From assembly GCA_002400895.1 (NCBI GenBank), contig NVRO01000031.1:1031-8930 (forward strand): 7,900 nt of DNA. Direction: 5' to 3'. The DNA comes from Planctomycetota bacterium. Lineage in GTDB: Bacteria; Planctomycetota; UBA1135. Position numbers and translations under genes: made by a program. How positions within the stretch are numbered: position 1 is the stretch's first letter; each line of letters opens with the position of its first letter. The notes under the pieces were generated by a model, which saw only the letters and a list, made by a program, of their open reading frames with translations, had not been told where the DNA came from and searched no databases. Of the stretch, positions 1 through 6,838 are shown one piece after another.

Positions 1-3
1 TAC

Positions 4-951
4 ATGCGGCCATGGCTTGGTTGGCAGCAGGACTATGCTGACTCCATGCCCTTGCTGCTCCTGCTCTTCCAGGTTCTTCCCGGCCCCGTGGCCGGAGAAG
101 ATTTGCGCGAGCAAATCAATGGTTTAGCCCAACTCCAGGAGCTCGACCCGGAACAACTCAATGAGTTGCAGAGGGCTTGCCAGCAGCAGCCAGTCGCTAC
201 AGCCAAATTATTACCACGGCTTTCCTGCCATGAGCTCTACCTGGTTTCCAGTGCCATCGCCGGTTGTGATTTTGATTCGCCGATTACCGACGCGCTGGTA
301 GGCGAAGCACTGAGACGGCCACAACCGACTACTGCCCTTGCGTGCTTGCTGGCCCCCCGGCGTGTTCCGCTTGCTCGCTTGCCGGATCTCGCCAAAATGG
401 CACTGAACCCAAATCATGACTTGGCATTGCGGTCAGCAGCACTTGTCCGTTTACTCGAACATGGCTGTGTCTCCTCCTGGCCGGTGGCGCGCTCGGTACT
501 ACTTAGCGGCACTGCCCACGACCGGATTACACCATGGGCCACCTGGGAACGAAGCGGAAAATATGAGTTGCCAAAACGCATCCTGAAAGTGGAAATTGAA
601 GCTCTTATCCGTCACCTTTCGCCCCATCCTGATTCCATTTCCAGTCTTGCTTTTGAGCCCAACGGGTCGTGGCAAGCTCAAGTCGAAGCCTGCACCCAGC
701 TTGAAAGCAGACTCCTTCCACTACTTTCAAGTGCCAGGGATACCGCCGATTTGAGCACCCATTCCCGGCAGCAACAAGAATCCTTTCAGCGTGCGGTAGG
801 CCTCCTGCTGAGAGCCGGCGACCACGACTCCCTGCAAGCGGTCACCTTGTTGCTTCCACATGCCTTACCAACCATGATGGCAGCATTGGCTAACCGTGAT
901 TTGAAGCTGTCAAGTGCAGCACGGCGCTGCATGAAACTGAAGCCTCAGTAG
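4..951 (+). CDS. Hypothetical helical (HEAT-like) protein, possibly 5'-partial
   Basis: I do not recognise this protein. It is about 315 residues and looks almost entirely alpha-helical, with amphipathic Leu/Ala-rich stretches such as LALRSAALVRLLEHG and LSSAARRC that resemble HEAT-type solenoid helices. No catalytic motif is visible. The start is uncertain. ATG at 4 gives the longest form. ATG at 46 would begin MPLLLLLFQVLPGPVAG, a short hydrophobic stretch ending in small residues that could be a signal peptide, although it lacks the usual basic N-terminus. The frame stays open to the window edge, so the gene may also start upstream. No well-spaced Shine-Dalgarno site decides between these. 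It converges on asnS with 42 bases between the two stop codons. If exported, it could be an envelope scaffold protein, but this is inference. That it is a real gene is fairly secure from its length and lack of competing genes. Confidence 0.7.
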   Translation: MRPWLGWQQDYADSMPLLLLLFQVLPGPVAGEDLREQINGLAQLQELDPEQLNELQRACQQQPVATAKLLPRLSCHELYLVSSAIAGCDFDSPITDALVGEALRRPQPTTALACLLAPRRVPLARLPDLAKMALNPNHDLALRSAALVRLLEHGCVSSWPVARSVLLSGTAHDRITPWATWERSGKYELPKRILKVEIEALIRHLSPHPDSISSLAFEPNGSWQAQVEACTQLESRLLPLLSSARDTADLSTHSRQQQESFQRAVGLLLRAGDHDSLQAVTLLLPHALPTMMAALANRDLKLSSAARRCMKLKPQ

Positions 952-993
952 GAGCCGGTCGCAGAATCTGCTCATCCCGAGCGGCTAATTCCC
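952..993. other. Short convergent intergenic gap between the solenoid gene and asnS
   Basis: These 42 bases separate the TAG stop of the rightward gene from the TGA stop of asnS. A terminator would be expected here. The only structure I see is AGCGG at 980-984, which can pair with CCGCT at 1006-1010 around a small inner TCCC/GGGA hairpin at 990-1000. It runs over the asnS stop codon and has no T-run on either strand, so it is not a convincing intrinsic terminator. Confidence 0.5.
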
Positions 994-2322
994 TCAGGGA
1001 TAAATCCGCTGGAGAGTGCGCGGAAACGGAATGCACTCGCGTAGGTGTTCCACACCAGTCAACCAGGACACGGTGCGCTCCAGGCCGAGTCCGAATCCGC
1101 CATGCGGAACTGAGCCGAATTTGCGCAAATCCAGGTACCACTGAAATGCTTCTACCGACAACTGGTGGTCGTTGATTCGTCCGAGCAGGATCTCATAGTC
1201 GTCCTCACGCACCGCCCCACCAATTATTTCACCGGCAGTTGGTGCGATGATGTCAACTCCGAGCACTTTGGATTCATCTGCGGGATCCCGCTTCATGTAA
1301 AACGCCTTGATCTCCTGGGGCCAGTGGGTTACCGCAACCGGACAGCCGTAATGCTCGCCCAGAGCAGTTTCATCAGGAGCTCCGAGGTCATCACCCGGCT
1401 TGAACTCGGACTCATATTTACCAGCGGCCTTCCATTCCATCAACATGGCTGCGGCATCGTCGTAGCGCACTCGCGGCCATTCGCAGTCCCAGCTCTCCAA
1501 CAATTCGGGGTCACGTTCCAAATCAATCAAATCCTGCTGACAATGCTCAAGAACCTGGCGGATGGTATGACGCACCATACCCTCGGCGACGCCGATGACC
1601 TGCTCCAGGTCGGCAAAGGCAATCTCCGGTTCGAGCATCCAGAACTCGGTCAGATGCCGGCGTGTTTTCGACTTTTCAGCGCGAAAGGTAGGACCGAAGC
1701 AATACACCTTGCCCAGCGCCATCGCCGCAGCCTCGGCGTAGAGCTGACCTGATTGTGTCAGGTAAGCCTTATCGTCGAAGTACTCGGTCTCGAACAAGGT
1801 GGAGGTTCCTTCGCAAGCATTCGGAGTGAAAATTGGCGAATCTACACAGAAGAAACCATCGTCATCCAGATAATTTCGAAACGACTTGATAATCTGGTGA
1901 CGCACCCGCAGCACCGCAGTCTGCCGCTTGGAACGCAACCAAAGATGACGATGGTCCATCAGGAAGCCGGAACCATGTTCCTTTTTCGAAATTGGATATG
2001 GCTCGGCAAGATGAACCACCGCAACCTGGTCAACTGAAATCTCGGCTCCACCTGGCGCCCGCTGGTCGAGCTTTACAGTACCGATCAGCTCCAGCGACGA
2101 CTCCTGGGTCAGGCTCCTGGCGGCTTCAAAATCATCTTCACTGACATTTTTTGCCGAAACAACACCCTGGGCAATACCACTCCCATCACGCAACAACAAA
2201 AACAACAATTTGCCGGTACCACGCTGGTTGTACAACCAACCCTGCAAGCGCACTCGCTGGCCATCAAAGCTTGGTAAATCCGCAATGCGGACAGACTTTA
2301 TTTCTTGTTCGTTAGTCATCAT
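994..2322 (-). CDS. asnS: Asparaginyl-tRNA synthetase (AsnRS)
   Basis: This class IIb aminoacyl-tRNA synthetase activates asparagine with ATP and charges tRNA-Asn in the cytoplasm. An N-terminal OB-fold anticodon-binding domain spans roughly residues 11-105 ([19 protein letters not shown]). The catalytic core follows: motif 1 ends at the conserved proline near residue 163 ([12 protein letters not shown]), motif 2 is [15 protein letters not shown] at 213-227, and motif 3 is [16 protein letters not shown] at 408-423. [10 protein letters not shown] at 188-197 favours AsnRS over AspRS, which usually has LSQSPQLYKQ. At 442 residues and ending RIYP, it is complete and of usual length. The start ATG (2322-2320) overlaps the TGA of the upstream small membrane-protein gene as ATGA. 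A second in-frame ATG follows at once (2319). There is no clear Shine-Dalgarno site, so translation is probably coupled to the upstream gene. An AsnRS suggests that this organism does not rely only on the amidotransferase route to Asn-tRNA. Confidence 0.97.
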   Translation of the reverse strand: MMTNEQEIKSVRIADLPSFDGQRVRLQGWLYNQRGTGKLLFLLLRDGSGIAQGVVSAKNVSEDDFEAARSLTQESSLELIGTVKLDQRAPGGAEISVDQVAVVHLAEPYPISKKEHGSGFLMDHRHLWLRSKRQTAVLRVRHQIIKSFRNYLDDDGFFCVDSPIFTPNACEGTSTLFETEYFDDKAYLTQSGQLYAEAAAMALGKVYCFGPTFRAEKSKTRRHLTEFWMLEPEIAFADLEQVIGVAEGMVRHTIRQVLEHCQQDLIDLERDPELLESWDCEWPRVRYDDAAAMLMEWKAAGKYESEFKPGDDLGAPDETALGEHYGCPVAVTHWPQEIKAFYMKRDPADESKVLGVDIIAPTAGEIIGGAVREDDYEILLGRINDHQLSVEAFQWYLDLRKFGSVPHGGFGLGLERTVSWLTGVEHLRECIPFPRTLQRIYP

Positions 2323-2819
2323 GGGAACATGGTGTAGGAAGGAACAAGGTCAGTGGCGACTAATTTCTCGCCCTCAACCTTAATGGTGCCCAAAATACGC
2401 AGACCGTCACGGTGGCATTCAACCCGCAATGCGGCTTTGTCCGGCAGTAACAGCTCGTCCTCATCGAGAATGCGAATACCCCGGTAGCCCTCATCGCGCA
2501 AGGCGCGTGCCACCAACGCACGCACCCGCTGAGGCCGGCCGACCGAATCTTCATCACCCCCAGAACCCGGAGGGACAGCGGCCAAATCTTCAATCCGCTC
2601 GAGCGTAGCGCGCAAGTTATCGATCTCGGCACGGAGCTGAGGAGGGTCAAGTTCCTCCAACACCCGCGCAAGTGCCTGCAGGCGATCCGGCACCAGAGCA
2701 AGGGCTGAAAACTGTTCGAAACGCTCTTCCACTGCTCGTGCGCGGCTGAACATCCACCAAGCGATGCCCAGGCCGAGCAATAAGCTCAAGCTTACGAGGA
2801 CGAGAAGGGCAGTTTCCAT
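2319..2819 (-). CDS. Small membrane-anchored coiled-coil protein, unknown function
   Basis: I do not recognise a family. From the ATG at 2819 the product is 166 residues in three parts. A single hydrophobic segment lies at about residues 4-23 ([18 protein letters not shown]) and is followed by positive charges, which suggests an N-out/C-in anchor. A Leu/Glu/Arg-rich stretch at about 28-82 ([18 protein letters not shown]) probably forms a coiled coil. After a Gly/Asp-rich linker (GSGGDED) comes a compact, probably folded C-terminal region at about 95-166 ([19 protein letters not shown], then beta-like strands). An in-frame TTG at 2870 would add 17 residues (TTG-Ser-Phe-Leu...). I prefer the ATG because it places the membrane segment at the extreme N-terminus and leaves room for a promoter. 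Its TGA overlaps the asnS start by 4 bases, so the two genes are co-transcribed. Any role in translation or at the membrane is inference from that linkage only. Confidence 0.8.
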   Translation of the reverse strand: METALLVLVSLSLLLGLGIAWWMFSRARAVEERFEQFSALALVPDRLQALARVLEELDPPQLRAEIDNLRATLERIEDLAAVPPGSGGDEDSVGRPQRVRALVARALRDEGYRGIRILDEDELLLPDKAALRVECHRDGLRILGTIKVEGEKLVATDLVPSYTMFP

Positions 2820-2897
2820 CGGCGTAAGAATCAGATTAACGCAGCCCGGCAAAGCCACCAAGAAACTCAACGCCCGCGCCCATATTATTGAAGCCCC
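2820..2897. promoter_or_regulatory. Divergent promoter region for the asnS operon and the antiporter
   Basis: This 78-base gap lies between two divergent start codons and should hold promoters for both. For the leftward operon a weak sigma70-like pair can be read on the minus strand: TTGGTG at 2861-2856, 17 bases, then TAATCT at 2838-2833, which places a transcript start shortly before the ATG at 2819. For the rightward antiporter, TATTAT at 2883-2888 is one base from TATAAT but lies only 9 bases before the ATG and lacks a recognisable -35 box. If used, it would give an almost leaderless mRNA. Neither gene has a strong Shine-Dalgarno site. That the region is regulatory follows from geometry; the specific boxes are low confidence. 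Confidence 0.5.
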
Positions 2898-4916
2898 ATG
2901 CGCACCCGGTTGCTGTTCGCCTCTATCTTTGGCCTGATTTGCCTACCACTACTGCTCCTTTCGCCCAACCAGGACGTGCAGCAGGGGCTGGCGGTGCGCC
3001 GTGCCCTCCCCGATGCCTTTCCCGAACTCGATGCCGACGGGAAAAAAACTGGCGCAGTGTTCCTGCCCGGTCCACTGATTCTGCGCAGCTCCACTCCGGA
3101 ATTGGCGCTCAGTACCGAGATTGAAGATGCGCTACGCTCCTCATTCCGCGCCGCCAAAGTTGAACGTGGCAACAACTACCTCAGAGTCGTCACCCCCGGG
3201 CGGGAGGCCGGACCGGTCACCACCATGCTGCTGGATGTGTCCCCCGACCATCAAGGCATTCTCCTCAACCATGACACCGGAATGCTGGCTGCCGAGGCAA
3301 AAGTTGGCAAACGCAGTTCATTATTCCCTCCACTATTGGCAATATTGTTCGCCTTCCTGCTCCAGAACACTCTGTTGAGCCTGACTCTCGGGGTAATGGC
3401 CGGATGCCTGATGTTGGTGCCGGCCGGGGAATCATTCCTCGGCGCCTTCAGGATCATGTTTCACGACATCCTGTGGGTACACATACTCCAGGATTCCTTT
3501 CACGTTTACATCCTTGGATTTGTGGTCTTGTTGTCATCATGTATCGCACTGCTCACCAGAATGGGTGGAATCGAAGGCATGGTCCAGGCTCTGGTCAAGT
3601 TCGCCCGCACCAGCCGCAGCGTCCAGGCAGTTGCCTACTTTCTGGGCCTGGGCATATTTTTTGACGACTACGCCAACACCATTGTGGTCGGGAACTCGAC
3701 CGGCCCACTGTTTGACCGCCTCAAGGTCAGTCGCGCCAAGCTCGCCTATATTGTCGACAGTACCGCCGCACCGATGGCAGGAGTTGCGGTGCTCAGTACT
3801 TGGGTTGCCTTCCAGGTCAGCACCTATGCACCGATGCTGCCGGCGGTAGGAATCCCGGTCGAATCCGGATATGCACTTTTTCTGGAGACCATCCCCTACC
3901 GCTTTTATTGCATCCTGGCATTAGCGATGGTTGGTCTATTGATTTGGTCTCGTCGTGACTTCGGCCCCATGTTGCAGGCTGAAGCTCGTGCCCGCCACGG
4001 CTTTGATGACCGGCTGCAACCGGATAAGGAATCCTGGTCCAAAGTCGAGCGCGCACCGTGGACTCTGCCGCGCTGGGAAAATGGCCTGATTCCCCTGGTC
4101 GTGATGATTGCTGTAACCGCTGGTCGAATCTTTCATCTCGGGTGGATTGAGCTGAGCCCGGTAGAGATTGAGGCGCTAGGTACACAGGGGACCATGCCCT
4201 TGTTACGTGAAGTATTGTTCAAATCCAACACCACCCGGGCCATTTTCGACGGCTCATTATCAGCCTTGGTGACTGCCGCTTTCATCGCTCTCGGGCGTGG
4301 CCAACTAAGCCTCGGTGATGTGCTCGGCACCACCCTCCGCGGTTCTTTCGACCTGATCAAGGACGGGGTGCTAATCCTGATTCTTGCCTGGGGTATCGGC
4401 AAGGTGTGCCAGGATCTTGACACTGCCGGCTATCTGGTAGCAATCGCCCAAAACGTGATTGCACCAAACTGGTTACCCATCATTCTGTTTGTCACTTCTT
4501 GCTTCGTGGCTTTTGCCACCGGCTCATCGTGGACGACCATGGCAATCCTGCAACCGAACGTGGTGGTACTCGCGGACAGACTCGGCGAGCAAAGTGCAAT
4601 TGGTAGCCATTTGATGCTGGTCATGTGCATCGGTGCAGTACTTGAGGGCGCCATTTTCGGCGATCACTGCTCACCAATTTCTGACACCACCATTCTTTCC
4701 TCAACCGCATCACGTTGCCAGCACATGGACCATGTGCGCACCCAGGCTCCATATGCTCTGGTCTGCGCCGGAGTTGCCTTGCTCCTCGGATATGTTCCGA
4801 GTTGTTTCTTCGGAGCCCCACCTTGGCTGTCATTGCTTCTCGGGGTGAGCGCACTTGCACTGGTCATCCGCAGCTTTGGTCGCCGCGCCGAGGATGTGGT
4901 TCCTATTCCCGGCTAA
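2898..4916 (+). CDS. NhaC-family Na+/H+ antiporter with extra N-terminal domain
   Basis: This integral inner-membrane protein probably exchanges Na+ (or another cation or small solute) for H+. Family hallmarks are FFDDYANTIVVGN at 254-266 with paired Asp256/Asp257, DSTAAPMAGVAVLSTW at 287-302, ATGSSWTT at 540-547, and GDHCSPISDTTILSS at 588-602. Numerous hydrophobic segments run from about residue 142 to the C-terminus. It has 672 residues, whereas classical NhaC proteins are usually about 450-550. The excess includes residues 23-140, which lie between an N-terminal hydrophobic segment (about 4-22, LLFASIFGLICLPLLLL) and the first core helix. This stretch is non-hydrophobic and beta-like, and probably folds outside the cytoplasm. 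A further hydrophilic loop lies near 352-392. The ATG at 2898 has only a weak GAAG before it. The gene is transcribed alone, and its end overlaps the convergent BatA-like gene by 14 bases. NhaC relatives can also carry lysine, malate/lactate or arginine-type substrates, so the substrate is not certain. Confidence 0.9.
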   Translation: MRTRLLFASIFGLICLPLLLLSPNQDVQQGLAVRRALPDAFPELDADGKKTGAVFLPGPLILRSSTPELALSTEIEDALRSSFRAAKVERGNNYLRVVTPGREAGPVTTMLLDVSPDHQGILLNHDTGMLAAEAKVGKRSSLFPPLLAILFAFLLQNTLLSLTLGVMAGCLMLVPAGESFLGAFRIMFHDILWVHILQDSFHVYILGFVVLLSSCIALLTRMGGIEGMVQALVKFARTSRSVQAVAYFLGLGIFFDDYANTIVVGNSTGPLFDRLKVSRAKLAYIVDSTAAPMAGVAVLSTWVAFQVSTYAPMLPAVGIPVESGYALFLETIPYRFYCILALAMVGLLIWSRRDFGPMLQAEARARHGFDDRLQPDKESWSKVERAPWTLPRWENGLIPLVVMIAVTAGRIFHLGWIELSPVEIEALGTQGTMPLLREVLFKSNTTRAIFDGSLSALVTAAFIALGRGQLSLGDVLGTTLRGSFDLIKDGVLILILAWGIGKVCQDLDTAGYLVAIAQNVIAPNWLPIILFVTSCFVAFATGSSWTTMAILQPNVVVLADRLGEQSAIGSHLMLVMCIGAVLEGAIFGDHCSPISDTTILSSTASRCQHMDHVRTQAPYALVCAGVALLLGYVPSCFFGAPPWLSLLLGVSALALVIRSFGRRAEDVVPIPG

Positions 4917-6030
4917 ACGATTGTGCCCGGCCAGTCCACAGAAAGGCCAGATAAAAAAGCAAACCGACAGCCGCCAGAATCCAGGCAAGGTTCACTCCGA
5001 CAATCGTGGATTCCACTTTGAGCGACCAAATAACCGAAGCCCGTTGAGGTTCGGATTCAATCCGCGACCGTGGACTCGTCGGGTTGAGGTGAGAATATTG
5101 TTCGCGAATGTGCGCCAAAGCCGCCAACTCGCCCATCGACACGAACGGATCCTGCTCAATGGCGATTGGCTGGACCGTCGCGGGGAGCCCTTCAGGAGGC
5201 TCACCAGAAGTAGGGTCGCAGTGAAAAATTTGAGCCCCGGGGAATAAGGCAGCCAGGGCATGCGGCCAGGCAGGATGAGCGCCCTTGGGCAACAGCAGGG
5301 ACAACGGTTCCCGGACATGCCAATAGTCATCCTGAGGTCGAGCATCCTCCCAGCTCGAATTGTCGGCACCACCCAGACTCAAGATATCCCCCGGTTGCAG
5401 GTCCTCAAACATCAACTCCCCGCGGGTGCCGCTTAACTCGGACACCGGTTGCTGGTTGCGCAGCAAGTTAGCGGGTTGTTCACAACCCCACTGCGCCCAA
5501 TGCAGAACTTGGACACCATCAGCATGATTAACCAGATTCAACAGAGCAAAGTTGCCCTCACCGGTACGCGACTGATGCCAGGAATAAAAGGAGGGGAAAT
5601 TCATGGGTTGCGGCAAATCTGTAAACACCGCCAGCCGACGACCAGGATTTGCTGCAATCACTCCGAACAAATATTCATACGAACCGATTCCGTCATCACC
5701 ATACAACTCCACCACCTCACCAGACCAAGCCAACTCGGACAATTCGCTTTGCTGTTGGGCAGAGTTGTTGGAGAAGGTGCGATCAACCAGTAAAAGAGGT
5801 GGCGAGGACGACCACACCAATCCAGCCAGTGAAAAGCTCAGACAACCAAGAGCAAGTAATGCAAGAAACAGCCTCAATACCGGGATTCGATCGGCCTGTG
5901 TACTGCCGCGCAGAACCCGAAATGGGGCCAGCCCTCCGACCACCAATTTCCTTGGCGCTGCACGCCGCAACCACCAGGACAGGGGGAAGGCGAACAACAA
6001 CAGCCACAAGAATTCCGGTCGCTCAAACAA
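4903..6030 (-). CDS. BatA-like membrane protein with shortened vWA-like segment
   Basis: From the preferred TTG at 6030 this is a 375-residue membrane protein. Its N-terminus matches the double-transmembrane BatA pattern: FERPEFLWLLLFAFPLSWWL (about 2-21), a loop with APRKLVVGGLAPFRVL, then a second hydrophobic segment at about 50-72. Next comes LLLVDRTFSNNS (79-90), where Asp83/Thr85/Ser87 sit like a vWA MIDAS motif (DxSxS) with Thr for the first Ser, and RRLAVFTDLP (131-140), which resembles the later vWA strand ending in Asp. Only about 50 residues separate these, fewer than in a normal vWA domain. A large soluble region and a final membrane helix (about 346-365, VNLAWILAAVGLLFYLAFLW) follow. 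ATGs at 6051 and 6102 give longer forms, but the TTG has a Shine-Dalgarno GGAG 7 bases upstream, leaves an 8-base overlap with the DUF58 gene and matches family N-termini. BatA-type proteins accompany DUF58 and MoxR proteins; the exact role here is unknown. Confidence 0.8.
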   Translation of the reverse strand: MFERPEFLWLLLFAFPLSWWLRRAAPRKLVVGGLAPFRVLRGSTQADRIPVLRLFLALLALGCLSFSLAGLVWSSSPPLLLVDRTFSNNSAQQQSELSELAWSGEVVELYGDDGIGSYEYLFGVIAANPGRRLAVFTDLPQPMNFPSFYSWHQSRTGEGNFALLNLVNHADGVQVLHWAQWGCEQPANLLRNQQPVSELSGTRGELMFEDLQPGDILSLGGADNSSWEDARPQDDYWHVREPLSLLLPKGAHPAWPHALAALFPGAQIFHCDPTSGEPPEGLPATVQPIAIEQDPFVSMGELAALAHIREQYSHLNPTSPRSRIESEPQRASVIWSLKVESTIVGVNLAWILAAVGLLFYLAFLWTGRAQSFSRE

Positions 6031-6838
6031 GGCCCTGCTCCGCGGCAGCATGCAACACCGCACACGACCGGAGTTCCTTGGAAAAGAAGGAGCGGCCACC
6101 ATCCCAGCCTCGCAACTCGGTCCAACTACCAGCCAGAGATTTGACCTTTTCAGCGTTATGGGTCAAATGTTGATGCCAACTTCGTTGCCAATGTCGGGCG
6201 TCCATGGTCACTGCAAGTTGTTCGTCGCTTTCGGCGGCGCGCAACTGCAAACGACCTAGTGGTGGATGTTCCTCCAGCACATCCAACAAACAGACGATTT
6301 CGGTAGCCCGTGGCAGGCTCTTCGGAATCACACACCAGGGGTCGGTCAGCACAATGCGCCGCTGAGCCGCGGGCAGTGCCCATCCACCTGCAGCGTTTTG
6401 ACAAGGTGGCAGGGAAGTCAGCCAGCTACGCAAGCCATCGCGGGTCATTACCCCCGGGGAATGGGTACCCAATGCGCCTGCCGATACGGTGCCGCCTGCT
6501 TCTGTTTGCAACCACCCCAAGGCCAGAGCAAGACGCCGTTGGGCAAAATCCCGGGCAATCCCATTGGCAGTCATGCTGGCACTGCGGTCGAGCAGCAACA
6601 ACAGATGTCCGCCACGTTCCTGTTCGCGTAATCGCAACCAGCGACGCCCGGTGCGCGCGTAAGCCCGCCAATCGATACTGCGGGGATCGTCTCCGGGTTG
6701 ATATTCACGATGCTCAAAGCCCCGTCGCTCACGACCAACTTGAAAAATTTCGGCTTTACCCCTGCCCGGCAACTCACGCCGCCGTTTTAGTGCGTCCAGC
6801 GCACAAAAAAATTCGCGCGAAAAAAGTTCTTCACTCAA
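6023..6838 (-). CDS. DUF58 domain protein with vWA-like fold
   Basis: From the TTG at 6838 this is a 271-residue soluble protein. The DUF58 signature is clear: GFEHREYQPGDDPRSIDWRA at about residues 40-59, followed by YARTGRRWLRLREQE. A vWA-type metal-ion-dependent adhesion site follows: LLLLLDRSASM with Asp84/Ser86/Ser88. RRIVLTDPW near 160-168 supplies the later Asp (166), and Thr132 is a possible middle ligand. DUF58 proteins usually act with a MoxR AAA ATPase and membrane vWA/BatA proteins in envelope-related or complex-assembly functions; no MoxR gene is visible here. The TTG start overlaps the TGA of the upstream dihydroorotase gene as TTGA, with GGGGAG ending 11 bases before it. A longer form from TTG at 6859 is possible. 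The end overlaps the BatA-like gene by 8 bases, so the three genes are almost certainly one transcript. The C-terminal third (about 170-271) shows no motif I recognise. Confidence 0.88.
   Translation of the reverse strand: MSEELFSREFFCALDALKRRRELPGRGKAEIFQVGRERRGFEHREYQPGDDPRSIDWRAYARTGRRWLRLREQERGGHLLLLLDRSASMTANGIARDFAQRRLALALGWLQTEAGGTVSAGALGTHSPGVMTRDGLRSWLTSLPPCQNAAGGWALPAAQRRIVLTDPWCVIPKSLPRATEIVCLLDVLEEHPPLGRLQLRAAESDEQLAVTMDARHWQRSWHQHLTHNAEKVKSLAGSWTELRGWDGGRSFFSKELRSCAVLHAAAEQGLV
6038..6041 (-). promoter_or_regulatory. Ribosome binding site GGAG deciding the TTG start of the BatA-like gene
   Basis: Read on the minus strand, GGAG (6041-6038) is followed by 7 bases and then TTG (6030-6028). 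This spacing is near ideal, and the site lies inside the end of the DUF58 gene, whose TGA is at 6025-6023. Neither upstream ATG (6051, 6102) has as well-placed a site. Confidence 0.55.

Noticed and set aside
980..1010. Possible bidirectional terminator between the solenoid gene and asnS.
   Set aside because: The outer stem is only 5 pairs, the inner hairpin is 4-5 pairs with a tiny loop, there is no T-run, and it overlaps the end of asnS.
1165..2037. Long open frames antisense to asnS (195 and 94 codons).
   Set aside because: They lie wholly within a well-supported asnS coding sequence, have no recognisable domain or ribosome binding site, and look like shadows of GC-rich codons.
2868..2870. 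TTG at 2870 as the start of the small membrane protein.
   Set aside because: It adds a second hydrophobic stretch before the membrane segment, has no ribosome binding site, and takes up the likely promoter; the ATG at 2819 fits better.
4926..4947. GGCC ... GGCC followed by an A-run just after the antiporter stop, considered as a terminator.
   Set aside because: The stem is only 4 pairs and does not extend on either side, the run is A and not T on the antiporter strand, and the region codes for the end of the BatA-like protein.
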